Shown piece by piece: positions 1-15,200 of a DNA stretch of 64,000 nt. The stretch is from Macrobrachium rosenbergii (Eukaryota; Arthropoda; Malacostraca; Decapoda; Palaemonidae). The notes beneath the pieces are model-generated. The model saw nothing but the letters and a program-made list of their open reading frames with translations, had not been told where the DNA came from and ran no database searches. Position 1 is the first letter of the stretch. Each line of letters starts with the position of its first letter. The stretch covers positions 20,501,644-20,565,643 of the forward strand of contig NC_089761.1 in assembly GCF_040412425.1 (NCBI RefSeq). The letters are read 5' to 3'. Both the position numbers and the translations under genes were made by a program.

Positions 1-11
1 TATACATATAT

Positions 12-269
12 TTAACCAAAATACTCGGCAAAATCATAGTCTTCACCACATGTTAAACTATCCACTCCTTCCAATAACCCATCTATTCTTTTAACGTTCC
101 TGTTCTTTTCTTTTCGTGCTTTCTTCATCATTTTCTTCTGAAACTTCTCCAATGACATTTCTTCGGGATTGAAAGTAGGCAACTGTGTTTCCCATCTTGC
201 TTTTTTCTCTTCTGGTTTGGTTTTATCTTCAGGCTGAGGTTTCAAATCTATACATACTTCTTTACCAAG
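12..269 (-). CDS. GNL3: GNL3-like exon 10 (C-terminus and stop)
   Basis: Encodes residues 495-579 and the stop codon. It is lysine-rich and ends DYDFAEYFG, close to the DAYDFSTDYV end of vertebrate nucleostemin. The 3' UTR and polyadenylation signal lie beyond the left edge of the window. Confidence 0.9.
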   Translation of the reverse strand, partial: LGKEVCIDLKPQPEDKTKPEEKKARWETQLPTFNPEEMSLEKFQKKMMKKARKEKNRNVKRIDGLLEGVDSLTCGEDYDFAEYFG

Positions 270-3200
270 CTGAAATACAATAGATTATTTATTATATATT
301 TGTCCAGTTATTTGTTGCTTAGATACTGTCAATAGGCCTAGATGTTATATATGAACTGCCAACATTTTTAAGACTAATCCACAAAAAAAAATTCTTGTAA
401 CTCAACAATATCAAGGCATATGCTATCTAAAACAGGCCTCTCCCATTATTTACCAAATCGTTCTTACAAGATGATTTTACAACATACATGCTTTTATTTT
501 ACAGGTTCTGATCTGGGTGCCAACAAGCTGCCTTATGAAGTAACAATTTGGTTAAGGAGTATAAATAGTTAGGTACGGCCTAAGAAGATCATGGACATGG
601 TTAAGGAGTCTATAGTCAGGCACAGAATAAGAGGAACATAGACAATCATAATGATTATAATCAAGTAGGCGAACAACCTGCAAGCAGCAAAGGTACACCA
701 CCAACAAGGGTTTGAAGAGGTCCTTAAACCTAGTGCCCTCTCCATATGCACGAACTTGTACAGGATCATATGGACATGAAGAAAATACAACCACATTTAT
801 GGGAGAGGAAGAGCAGATGGGTTCCAAATGGAAGTTTAAACCTTAATGACCCAGCCCTGCCAATTTAGCAAAGGTAAGGATTCCCTGTAGAATCCTTAAC
901 AATTGTAATACGCAATCCATAGAGAAGCAGGCGGGTCCCCTTAATGATGGGCTATATAGTTGAGTAGATACCACAACTGAGAATACATCTGAACTATGAA
1001 AAAACATTATGAAGTACTAATCCTTAACAAAAATAACAATGAGGTCCCACAGACTGTATCATGGGTTGGTATCACAGCTCCTTGGTCTCGGCATCACATC
1101 CTTGGCTACTACTAAGGCTCCTCATTCTCCAAAAACATTCTCAATAATGGTGAAAAATTACTTGACCATCCTCCTTGGTCTCAGCATCACATCCTCAGCT
1201 ACTACTAAGGCCTCATTCTCCAAAACATTCTCAATAATGGTGAAAAAATTACTTGACCATCCTCCTTGGTCTCAGCATCACATCCTCAGCTACTACTAAG
1301 GCTCCTCATTCTCCAAAAACATTCTCAATAATGGTGAAAAATTACTTGACCATCCTCCTTGGTCTCAGCATCACATCCTCAGCTACTACTAAGGCTCCTC
1401 ATTCTCCAAAAACATTCTCAATAATGGTGAAAAATTATTTGACCATCCTCATCTTCTGGGTCTTGTTAGATATCTTGAAAATGACACCAACCCAATCAAG
1501 ACTCTCATGCTGCAGTGTCCAAGAGTCATACCTGGTTCTTCGATAAGGCTGAGGACTGCTAGAAGACTCGGGCAATTTTCATTGTCTGGTGGTGCAAGGC
1601 TGCAACATCTTGGAAAAGGCTCAGCTCCCTGATGGGCAAACTGAGAGCATACAAAGCAAACCCAAGGTGAAACAGCAGTTGCATACATAATAAATGATGG
1701 TAGTTAGGGTTAACCAGAGGCTGACATTGCTTGAAGCTTAAGACCTAGTCCTCTCATAACTTGATTCAGATGTCTTTGAAAATACCTATGATCTTCGAAG
1801 GAAAACCATGAACAAGGAAGATGCAAGTCAACAGCACAGTGTAAGTTGGCGGAATGGCTACTGTAAATGAAGGCACTACTGAATTTGAAAGACTGCTGTC
1901 CAAGGCAAGGATGAATGATGATGATGATGATGAGTGAACTGTATTAGACAGTACAGCAGAAGTAACGTATAAAACAACTTGACACTAGAAGACATTATAT
2001 CCCTGGTAATGCACTAACAGCAGGCATTACAGTTGTCCCTTAACTGAAAAATGCAACACTGACCCTGAAACAGAAGAAGAATCAGAAATACTAGGGTAAA
2101 GAAACCATGGCAAAGGCGAATCACTGGATGGCCCATGGGAGATGCTGAAGAAAAGAAAAAATTGAAAGAGACAAACCAAGATAACTTTAGGGCAGTTGGC
2201 AATAGGTGAAGGCTGCATTGTAGACCGAGATTAAACGTGTACAAAAATGCAGGTTTTGCCGTCTGCTGGTATGGTTACCCAATGTCACATCAACCAACTA
2301 CAAGTGGATACCAACTACAAGTGGATCACCTGCCAACCTGTCATTCCAGGAGGTGAAATGCATCTTGCATCACCGAAGACGATGCATGAAACAGCAAATA
2401 AGTTGCTGCATAAAACATCTAGAGGCCATGCAAGAAGCAAAATGTCTAGGTATAAGTGAATCAATATAAGTTGTGGTTAATGTTAAATTTGTTGTGTGTT
2501 ATTTTGTAACATGGGCCTATACCACATTTCAAATTTTATCTTCAAGTTTCTAATAAACACCTAACTATTAATTCCATTTTTTATAAACTTCTCCATCCAA
2601 AGCTATTAATTCCATCTTTTATAAACCTCTCCATCCAAAGCTATGTTCTTTCCCCTGACCCTGGCATAAGTTTCTCATTGCTGTCTAAATGTCAGTCATT
2701 ACCTCTACAACTAGCTTCACAAGAATCTTCCTTCACTCAGCTGTCCTTCAAAATTTTCAAATAGACAGATCCAGACTAGTTGGCTGCATCACCTTATCCA
2801 GACTAGTTGGCTGCATCACCTTAGCAAACTAGTTAGCTGTATTACCTGAGCAAGAATAAAGAAGTTACATCAAATGAACTAGTGTTGAATCAGAGGTACC
2901 GTTACACTGAATTTATAAGACAAGAACTGTCCTCCTGCTCCAAATGTGCTTAACAATTGCTAAAAACAAAACTGTTCCAATACAGTATGGGATTTCATCA
3001 ACCAGCACAACATTGCTTAAGGACAGAGCGTAAACAGTACAGTGGAAAACTGGGACCTAGAGTTCATTCAGCGCTAAAACAAAAATTGGCAGTAGAAAGG
3101 TTTGAAAAGTGTACAGTAACAAGAAAACCTTGCAGTCGCACCATGAAACAACTGAATGGAGACTGTGGAAAGAAACGTATAAGAAAGAACATAAATGAAG

Positions 3201-6200
3201 GTACAATCAAAGGAGTGAAAGGGGTTGCAGATATGGGCCGAAGGAACGCTGCAAAGAACCCTGCGTATTCGGTGATAGAAAAAAAAAAGAATAGTTTGTA
3301 TATTCCCATGAGATAACGGTGATGTACACAGACCCCTGTGTATATTCCCATGAGATAACTGCGATGTACACAGACCCAGGGAAGTTGAATCCCATCAAAA
3401 AGTTTCATTGTGCAAGAGGAAGAGGAAACTCTTTCTGGTATTAGCAAAACAAACAGTTACTGTTGTTGTTCATGAACTTCATTACTTGAACAAAAAGACT
3501 AACCCTATGTCCTATGGCTAATGCCAGAAAGCTATTTTTACTTTTACTCCCTATACATGCTCCTTTTTGTCAGCATCTCCCAGTTGTTTCAGTCATACTA
3601 GATACTACCTAAATTCTACTGCCTGCCAGCTTCTCTGCCTCTCAATTGTAATCTCAAACCTCGCAAAACATAGCTGCATAAGTACTAGCTCAAGTGATTC
3701 CTGTTAGTTACCAATATTTTATTAAGCTAAATATGAGACAAAAATTTTGTACAGTGGCCAGTAATAGGAACAAACAATTGAAGCTCCAGCTTGTGTGATC
3801 AAAAGAATTCCTGTTCATTAACCTGACTATGCCCACTTCAGTTCTTTAAATAGGAGGGCCACTCCATGCGTCAACACTTCATAGCTCACAAGAAATGAAA
3901 AGTCCTTAGAATCACAATCTTAGGAAAACAAGAACATGAAAGTCTCCCACCTTTTAGGAGGAATTTTTCCTTGAGAGAATCTCCAAAGAAAAATCAAGAT
4001 CACAATATGGTACACATGAAAATTATGCAGGGAAGGCATATGTCCTTGAGAAAACAAAATAAAACTTTCAAAACATTCACCAAATAAAAAAAAAACAAGA
4101 TTTTCATTGTGAAGTGAAGCAAGCATACCAACCAGCCTAGTGAAGAACCTTTGGTGCAAATCTGCCCTCATTTGTAACTAACATCCTATTACTCAAATAC
4201 TACTTATTTATGATTACTGTTATTCAGTAGATGAAACCTATTCATATGGAACAAGGCCACAGGGGCCACTGACTTGAAATTCAAGCTTCCAAAGAATATG
4301 GTGTTAGGAAGAAGTAAGAGGAAGTAAAGGAAAATACAGAAAGAAGAGATACCACTTATTATAAAAAAGATAATGTATCAAAATGTAAGGAGAATAACAC
4401 TAGGGCAGTAATGCATTGCATTTTTGCCTGAACTTCTGAAGTTCCAATTGCATGACACATCTATGAGGCTGTTCCACAGTCCAATGGTGTGAAGATAAAA
4501 GGACCTCTGGAACTGAGAAGTTAGAGCAACGAGGCATTTGCCTGCATATTGGGAAATCGCTGTTGCTGTGAACCTGGTTGCTTTCTCAGCAGATAGGGAT
4601 TGGGATCGGTGTGAATGTGAGCGTCTCTGTTGACATACAACTTACGAAGAAAAAGTGACAAAAATAAAAAGACCATCTGTTGATAGTCTTAATCCTCTTC
4701 ACATATTACTAGGAAAAAGAAACCTACCTCAGATCACTCTATCTAAAGATAAATCTCTGGCACAAGCAGACATCACGGAGAACAGTATCAGTAAAGGAAA
4801 TTCCACAAATGACCTAAAACAGTTTGCATTGATTTTACCACTCTTATAAATGTGAAGCCTTGCAAACAATGCCTCAATTTTTGTGCAGCATTTGCCAATA
4901 TTTTATCATTAGATATTTCTCAAACAGTAGATGCAAGTCAAAAGTTACACCTAGAACAGTTAAAGCTTCAGAATCATTCGGCAAAGTTCCATCCACCTGA
5001 AGCAGAGGATGGAGTGAGAAATCTGTACAAGATCTGCTAATCAATAGTGTTTTTGTGAGTTTAGCCTCATATCAGCTTTACTTTCACAACATTTGAAGTT
5101 TTTTAAAGCTCCATGGGAACAAAGCAAACATATGAATTTTTCCACATTTATAACAAGATTAAAACCATCATGCTTACCAATCCAGACGTTTCCTCTTGAT
5201 CATCATCTTCCTCCATGTCACTACATTCATCATAATTAACTTCCATTTCATTAACTGGACCTAAGGAGCTCACTTTCATGGTAGTTGATGGACGGTGCAT
5301 AGGCAACTCTTTTAGTAATGACCCTTCATCATCTCTTAAACTGTCAATATCAAATTCTGCACTTAGTTCTTGAGTCAATGATGCTCCAACTTGTTCTGAA
5401 GACGTTTCTGGTGGCTGTGTGTAGTACTTTATAACACCGCTGTAAAGATCATAAACATTCACTGTTCATTCTGTTACCTAATTACACTGAACATCATACT
5501 ACAATCCCTTTAAAATAAAAGATAGGGGTGAACACTATTATACCAGAACTTTTCTAGATGCAAGTTACACTTAAATACTGTACAGGTCTATATACTGTTT
5601 TGTCCATAAGAGCCACTACTACCAAATTCCAGTCATGTATACTGTTTGGTCAATAAGTACCGCTACTTACGAATTCCAGTCATGTAGAAGTCTGCGAGCA
5701 GCTCCCTCTTTATCAGGTATTCCCTGCTTCTTGAGTTTACCAAATCGTTTTGCAAGCAATGCCAGAAAATCATCTGTAGACTTGTAATCAGCTAAACGAT
5801 AGTGAATCATCAACTGGAAAAATAGTTACTCAATTAAATTTTGGCAAAGATAATGTAATTAATGATAACTGAACTAATTTATGAAAATATGCAGAATACA
5901 GACACATATGTAGAAACCATCCTACCAGAAAGCCCTTATACTGTATCTACAAACTTTTTTCTAAATTACGTTTCCAATAAGGCAAATATATTTTGTAATT
6001 TAATTGGTAATTTCTGCAGTGGTTTGAAATCTCACCTTCAACAAAATAATTAGCCTGTTCTTTACAATTATACTGCTAACCACAATGATATATACCAAAT
6101 CAAAAACTAAATGTTCCCATACTAATTCAATACAACTTAGGTCAATGGCCACGCACTGGGACCTATGACATCATTCAGCGCTGAAATGGAAATTGACAGT

Positions 6201-9200
6201 AAAAGGTTTGAAAGGTGTAACAGGAGGAAAACCTTGCAGTTGCACTATAAATCAACTGTTAGGGAGAGGGTGAAAAGTAAGAAGAAAGAGAATAAGAATG
6301 GAAGTACTGTAAAAGGAATGAAAGGGGTTGCAGCTAGGGGCTGCATGGAGACTGCAAAGAACCTTCAGTAATGCCTAAACTGAACCACATGAAGTGCACT
6401 AACAGCAATAACCCCCTATGGGCCATATTAACTTAAAACATCCAATTATTTTCAAATGTGATGCACATTGGTAGATATTTTCATTTTGTTTTATCAATTT
6501 ACAAACTTCTATTGAATTAAAGACCATCATGAGGAGTAAAATCAATACCGAAGGCTTCTTATGGTATAAATTCTCATGGTTTGATGAATGACTTAGCAGT
6601 GGTAGATAATTTTGCAAGTAAAAGAAAAAAATTGTCAGGTAACAAGGAGACTTAGAACATGAAAACTGACAATCTCATCAACATTTGAAAATAACATTTT
6701 TTTTAATCGATGATTTACTAAACATCAAACAACCTACATGGCTCTTATCTGCCCTCTTAAGGATAGCATCAACAGGAGTAAACAAATCTTGCAGTTCTTC
6801 AATCTTTACTGCATTCCTGAGAGCTGCAGTAGCATCATCCGCATCTTTGCCAGGTAACACAATGCCAGGGCAATCTAGCAACTTCACTTTGGAATCTAGA
6901 ATAATTTCCTGCATTGACCTGAAGTTGACAAATGGTGTTAAGTACACAGTAAGAAATGGATGTTTTAAGATAAGGAAGTCTTTACTATTATAACTGGTAT
7001 GTTGTTACTGTAATTATAGACATTTTCTACATAAAAATGCAGTGGCTATGCAGTAATTCATTTCAGATGAGGTAAATATGTCTCAAATGGGGAGGTGCTG
7101 ATTATAATAAAGTAAATGAAAAAATCAATGTTAAAATTATACATGTAATTTATCATGACTCTTAATGACACAAATCATTTGAACTGGGGCAGATATTTCA
7201 TAAACTTTACATAAAACCAACAATTTAAATAACTAAAACAAGTGCAAATCACTTTCTATAAAAATAAACTTGAAAAACTGTCTTACTTTGTAAAGCCTGG
7301 TGTGGCCCCAACACCACAAGATTTACTTCTTTTCAAACTGTTGATTAAGCTGCTCTTGCCAACATTGGGGAGCCCAACAACACCAACAGTTATGGATGTC
7401 TTGATGTCTTTGTTTCGACAGTAATTTTTCATAAGCTGCATAAGAACATCTGCACCTAAGCACTTTGATGTATGCATTACACCTTCATCAATCTTCATAA
7501 TCCTTGGGAAGAAAATAAGTGAAATCACTTTAGACATACATATAATACAGTACTGTACTGTATTATTAAATCATTAAAAAATGTTTTGACGACTATACAC
7601 ACCACAAAAAATCTTTCACGTTCTTCTGTATATTGTAGTTGATGAAACAAAAATATTTTCCCACAAAGCTTCATAATCACATTACTATATGCAGCAAAGA
7701 TGTTTTGCAATGACTTTACTGGAAAAAAATAAACACTTACTTAGCTGAGGTTTGGCCAAGACGATGACCTTGTACTTGGGTACTAGACTTGAAAACTATA
7801 GTGGGGTATTCCCGTCGCAAATATTTCAGCCATTTTTCCAGGTTTTCTCTTGGTACCAAATCTGCTTTGTTTAAAACGAGAACTAACTTTTTGCTCATCT
7901 GGCCCGTCACAACAGCTTCTAACTGAGGGACACGGGTTCCCAAAGGATCTCGGGCATCTAACACTTCCAAAACAACATCGGCTGCTTCTACTACCTGGGA
8001 GGAAATTATAAATAGATCGATATTATTATTACTATTCAGAAGATAAAGCTTCATTCATAAGGAACAAGCCTACAGAGACCACTGTCCTGAAAATCAAGCT
8101 TCCACAGAATATGGTGTTCATTTGAAAGTTACAAAAGTTAATAAGAAATACTGAAAGAAGAGATCAGTTATTAAAAAGAAAATTAACTAACTTTTCCTGA
8201 CCAGTAATAGAAAGCATCATTTGGAAAAGCCTGACTTTTCCTGACCCGTCTACCCCAACCATATCCAAATTCAACAGACCTTACAGAATTAAACAAGGCC
8301 ATAAAAACCTTTGAACGTCTTTTAACATGATGTTCTTGCTTTACAAAAACATAATAAATTCTCACTTCTTGGCCTATCTTTTGCCTTTTCCTCATAATTT
8401 CTGGCCAGCCCTGTGAGTGAAAACTTTTAGCGTTTCCTCATTTTTTTTTTATTAGTCCTCTACCTTTGCCCTTTCTCCATTTCCTGAACCTTCCAACTGG
8501 TCATTAACCAGCTACTGTACTTACATATCTACTTCTCTGACAACCTACTATATCTCATCACATGACCTATCTATCTCTCAAAATCTTCTCTTTTTCTTTG
8601 TATGTCTTCAAGGCCCAACTAACTGATTACTCACTAGATAACATTTTAAAATACATGAACAAGCAATATCTTTCCACTCTGTCCATACTTTGATAACTTA
8701 TTTATTTTAACTGTCCCAAACATTGGTTTCACAATCCAATGCATACTTAAATATGAGAGGTAACTGTTCTATGCTTTTTGGCATCTTTCTCAACTGCTAA
8801 AATAAACATAAAGACATTGATCCTTGTTGGACACGAACATTTACCATATTCTTCTGATACATCTGCCATTTGTTAAATGAGTCTTAATAGTTCTTCCTAT
8901 ATCTTTGCTTGACTCTGTACATTAGTCATATGCTTTCTCATCACCCACAAATACATAAACCCCTTCACCTTCATCTGGGATTCTTCCTGTTAATGTTTTA
9001 CTATAAAGCTCCCTTTTGCAGTTGACTTTCCATTCAAAAGGTCTTAAAAGAAATTATTTATTCAAGAAATTGTTCTAAACCTTTCCCTACACCTTATATT
9101 ATGCTCCAGCAAACTTTTATAAACATCCCCTTTTTCCTTGCAAATATTTCCTGCAACACTACTTTTCTTCCCAATGTTCAGCTGCAAGCTCTTCATTTAC

Positions 9201-12200
9201 CAAACTTTCATATAATGTATTATTGTCACAACTGGTTCTTGAAGTGCTTCAAACAACTGCTTTTTACTTCAGGTGGCCATGAAGCTTTACCATCTTCTTC
9301 AACCTTAGGACTGGCTCCAAACACATAAAAAAAAAAGGCAATTGGTGAATTTGTTTTAAGGGTTTGGTAACCATCATCATTGTTATTACTAATTTTTACA
9401 TCAGACTTTCATTAGTTTTGTCTTTTGTACTTTTGACCTTAATTTCTATTTGGTCTAAGTTTTACATGATGCCCTTTTCCATGATTTTCCTGGCCTTCTA
9501 CTAGCCATTGTCTTGCTATTTCTACAATTACTACCTCTCTGACTAATCCGCACTCCTTATTGCATGTACAAAAACTACATTCCCAGCTGCTTGACACACC
9601 AACATATCTTACCCATTTGCTATAAGATCTTCTCACTCTACTCCAGCTCCAAGTCCTTGCAGTTTTAGCACAACACTTCAAAATCTCCTCTATTTTCTTT
9701 ATAACTACCAATGACTGCTGTGAACAGCTATACAGGGCTTGTGTGCACATAATTTTTTGCATTGTTTACTAACAGAACAAACTTTTCCACTTAATTCATG
9801 ATGTTGATAAACATTTTCTTACTGTCTTCTCGACATTTGTTTCACAGTCTAGTACGTCTGTAAGGTATCAAATATTTTACTACTTCTGAGAACAGCCTTC
9901 TATCATAATGTGATGCTGTTCCTTCCTTTCTTTCCTCATACTTTTTCTAGACTAGAAATCCCATACTCCATGGTTTCCAATCTTGTGACAACCTCTGTAT
10001 GTTTGAAGCATAGCATCACTGTTCATCCTCCCCCCTTCCCACAGCACCAACATAGCTTCTATGAATATACTCCTTCCTTTGCTTCTTTTCCAGTCACTGT
10101 AAGTTTTATCTTGAATGGATTTTCCATTCTGTTAAACATATCTACAATCCCTAGTTTATTTGCATATACCATATATACTCGTGCAATGTTCGATATTTAA
10201 AGACCAATTTTACGGCAAAAAATTTTGGGGTCGAACATTACACGAGGTATAGTTTTGGAAAAGTGCAAGATTCTGGGACTAGGATACTCCTAGGCTTTGG
10301 ATTTCCTGACAACGGAAGTCAACAAAGTAACATTTCTTTCCACAGAAGTCGACAAACTATTTTTTTTTTGTATAATAAAGACAATAAATATAAATGTTTT
10401 GCTTATCTGAGAATCTTTTATTATTGTTATGTTGTTTCTATATTTATGGCTGTTCTAGGCTATAATAAGTGTAGCCTACATTTCCCAAATGTAAGAAAGT
10501 ATTAGCTGCCATTTGTATTTCATCAGCTGATTTCTCTTCACTTATGATTCACAAAGAATCGTACATACTGAAGGGTACTGAGTAAAAACATTTTGAAAAC
10601 TTTTGATTTAAGAAACAGTAACAAGGTAACAGAGTTAAAAGAATAGTGGAATTGGGTAGAGATTAAAAAATAGAAATGAATGGTTATTATACTGTTAATT
10701 AGTTTTAGTGGTTGAAGAGAGATTAAAGAATAAAAATGTATGATTATACTGTTTGCTAGTTACAAGCTTTTGGTAGTTATGACAAAATTATTGTAAACAA
10801 AGAAGGTTGGAAGTTTTTTTTTCCTTCTGTTTATTATAGCTAATTTTAATGATTTGAAATAAGTATATACTGATTTTTATACATTTTATAGGCATATTCT
10901 ATGCTTTTAGCTTCTTAGTTTAACCCCAATTTTTAGATGTCAGAATCTTAAACTAGGCTATGTAGCGACTTCTAAAATAGCCAAGGCTACCATCATGTTT
11001 TGATTCCAAATATATAGAAACGTAGTCTAGGCTTTTTGCCAGAATCAAAACTCGAACATTGCATCGGGTTATGCTAAAATCCTAATATAGGCAGTTTTTA
11101 AAAAATGAGGGTCGAACATTGCATGGAGTCGAATATTACACAAGTATATATGGTAGGTGTTCCTAGGGGCCTCACATTCTGCATTCCTTTAACTTTCTGT
11201 TATTAAAATAAACAAAACCTAATCAGTGCCAATCCTAGATGAACACCAATATTTCTCTCTCATTTTTCTGATGCTTGCCACTGTCATCAATTTAGATCTG
11301 CATTATGGTACCACTTTGATGAGTTTTTCTATTATCCCCCATTTTTGTAATGACCATCTAATTACTTGTCATGGAACCCTAGTAAATGCCTTCTCAAGAT
11401 CCCAACATATGTGATAATTCCTTCTCAAGATACATACAAATGATATAGTGTCCCCACTACATGTTAATTCTGTACTTGCTTCATTATAAAGCCAACTGCC
11501 TACATCTTCCCTACAGTATCTTCTAAACTATTTGCACCGAATTTTCAGTCATCCTTAAAGATGTGTACCTATAATCTGAATTTTCTGCCAAAGTTAAAAA
11601 AATTGGACAACCTTTGCAAGGGTTACCTGAAATCCAAAATAGCATTCCATGACACTATTAATTTCTGTTTCTCTGTGTTTATCAATTAAGTGAGAGTCAC
11701 AAGGTCTTACTTTAGCAGATGGATACAGTACATGAAACTCGTGTAAGGCAGAAATCAACCATCCAAATATGGCACTGGGCTTACTTTAGTAGATAAAATA
11801 CATGAAGCTTTCTGACCAGGGCAGAAATCAGCCATAAATATGGCAACGAGAGTTACACGATCCTGCTTGATGCACAAAAGAGTATGGGCTCCCTTAACCT
11901 CTTTAGACAACATATACTCTACTGCTACCTCTGCCATGTCAGCATCAGAAAATTACTGAGTCTCTTAGAATGGGCTCGACGGCTGAACAAATACGGATGC
12001 CAACAAACATCATGACTAATACCAACTACATATTTTTAATATTCTGAAAATTTAGATCAAAAGCAACTATATAACCTGAAAGGATATCTATCTCATGACA
12101 AACCAAACAAAAATCATCAATGTCATTATACATCTCGTCAAAATTTAACCCAACAAAAATGAGTCGACGACACTATGATATCACAGAAATCAATAAAAGT

Positions 12201-15200
12201 GCGAACCTACCTTTTTAAATTCTCTGTAGTATGCTCTAGCAGATCTATCATTGAGACCATTCCTTTCGTCACTCTCTTCTGATTCTTTCTTATCAAAATT
12301 TTCACCCCTCTTCTTAGCATGCTGAAGTAGTTCATTAATATTAAAATCCCTGGAAAAGATATAGTGATATATATTAAGGTGTCAACATGGAAACAGACAC
12401 TCTTTAGAAATCACTATAAAATGCTGGGGTCTATTTCACCAAATACTTTACAATCTTCTTTGTCCCCACTGCTACCCCCCTAGAGCTAAGGGGTCAGTTA
12501 CCTTGATGTATCTTCTCTGACTGTTTTTATAGAAAGCATCTGGCATGGCTTAAAAGATTTAGCTAAAGTTTTTACAACAGCATATACTTCACATGGCATG
12601 TATACAAGAAAAGAGGATAGAATCCTCTGCAGCTAGGTTTACAGAATATTTCGACAGTCAGAGATGAGACAGAAGTGCAAATGTGCTGAGATCTTGGGCA
12701 AAGGCTTACTAGTGTTAGCTTTTTATTTCCTATGAACATGATCAGCAGTACACCAAGCCAATGTCCAGTGAAAAAAATACACAACTCTAACCCAATCCTT
12801 ATTTGTTGACAAAATGCTAACTTACAATTCCATATACTGGTTATTAATGCATGTGCAAAATAACGCAGAATGAAAAAAGATGTGGGTTAATGTCAAGTCA
12901 CCATTTTGCATGGGGAATTAACTGCACTTGCACATTCTATCAAGGTAACTTTACTGTTAGTGAGTTAAGGTTTCTAATAAAACTGATCCAACTCTGTCTT
13001 GTATTAATCAAAAACATACTCTTTGACAGAAACAACTTACTAGAATCAAGAAATATCTGTGTAAATAAACCAAAACTGTATATACAGTACTGTACTTTGG
13101 CTAGGTAGTAAACTTTGGTTAATCTCAGTATCTACTTATGTACTTCTATATTTAAAGATAAAACACTTGGGCACATGCCACATTTAAAGCTTTACAAATC
13201 AATGGATTTTATTTCACATGAAAACTGGAATACAAGAAAAAAAAAAAGTCCACATGCCAAACCTATTTAACACAAAGCCAAATGCAACAGTGAGAAAGGT
13301 GACCAAATTTTTGTTCTTAGATCAATATGGAACAAAAGACAAAGATCATCATTAATCATGTTTACACATTAGGTTTCCCTTGGATAAGCGATGTTATTGG
13401 TCTCGTCATTCTCTTTGCCTTATGCACTTTTTGCCTTATTCATGTCTGGAACAGACCCTCATCTACAACCTTACTCCATGGGCTTTGCCTTTTCACTGGT
13501 CTTCATGGTGTCATTTCTATGTCTACTACTAAAAATAAATGCTATTCTCCCTTCTCTACAAGTGGCCAAACCACCTCAATCTATTTTCCATCCCCTAACC
13601 AACCAACTCTTTACTATTTGTTTCTGATGCGATCCTCCAAGCATACTCACACCATGAACCTCGGCACTTTTAAGCTGAACACATTCAAAAGTTACTGAAG
13701 CCACTCTTTAGCTATCAAGACTCAACTTGCAGCCAAAGGTGGTGGTTCCATCCAGTGGGGTACAGAGTAGCCTGTGGCAACTACTGGTCTCCAAAGATCT
13801 TGCAAAAAGGTGCATGTAAAGGCCTCAGTGTGATGGTTACCAGTTTTGGAAGGACAATAGCAAAAATTTAATCCTGCAGAAGCTATCAAGTTCTTTGCAT
13901 CACAAAGATTACTTGATGAAACTAATCATTCACACTTTCATAATCACCTCCTTACTCATTGCTAGACGTACCATAAACATTCACATCTACTTATACTTTT
14001 GCTTGCCACCAACAACCTTGCTGCATTTTATCCATGCTGTTGCTCTTTTTATTACTGCAGTTGCTCTTTTTCTTCAACACAATAAAATCATCTTCCATCT
14101 GTTCACTATTAGTTCTTCTTATGGATGAGAGGCATTAAAAATTCTTTACTGTATTTGAAATTTGCAGTGCTGAGCATCTCCTACACAAGCAGTTCACATT
14201 CAGTACATTCACCCCCACAGTAGGAATACTATGGCTCCTTTGCTTCCTTTCCTATCATCATAACATTGTTTTCTTATCAGCATACAGCAACTGTCAAAAG
14301 CTGCCTTGTAAACATACCTTTACAGCTTTCCCTATTACTATGATAAACATCTGAGGGCACAATGCTGGTCTTTTAATGCACAGTAGGTCATAGGAATTGA
14401 GTGGCATCACCTTGACTCCCACTGGGGTGGTCATGAGTTCAAATCCTGTTCACGATTTGACAATTTTGTGATAACCATTCCTGTTTGCTACTCTTTCTAT
14501 GAACAAACCATTACTCTATGACCATTTCAGTAACAGAGCATGAGAATACTAATTTACTAAACAAATTAGGAACGCTATTCATCATAAAAACTTACCCAAT
14601 GTTTCTTTTCTGAGCAATTATTTGATTCTTCATCTCTTTCCTTCGTTGCTTTGCTTCTTCTAAACGCTTTAAGTGTGCCTCCTTGGATGCTCGCAAATCA
14701 TCTATAACATCTTTGTAGAATGGGAGTTTTAGAGGGATGCCAGGATCTTTTGGTTCTGTAAACAAGATAAATTTATCATTTCCAATGTTTTATTCAGCAT
14801 TTGAGAACTCCTATTACATGTACAGTACTATACACAAAAAAAAAAATGCAGGCATAAAGACTTCTTTCCAATTTTCCTACTATCCTACAGCAATTCTTTA
14901 AGTGCTGTCTATAAATGATAAAACATAAATGCAAAATCCTAACAGAAAAATCAGTAACAGGTCATGATAAAACCATTGAAAAAGTCAAGCTGCTTCCTTG
15001 TAATGTTTACCTATGTAATTACAACTTGTTAACACAGAAAACTAGTATTCCCTCAACATGGCCTTCATGAATACCTCAAATCATTCCATACAGCTTTTGA
15101 AATGGAATACTAAACCCCCTACAACAACATGGATCAATTCTGCCACCCCCTCCAAAAAACAAAATTTACAATGATGGGGTTTCTCAATAATTAAGAGAAG

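Noticed and set aside
1071..1546. Repetitive open frames over the 93-bp minisatellite, looking like a repeat protein
   Set aside because: The period is 91-93 bp with indels that break the frame between copies, and the region lies within an intron on the other strand.
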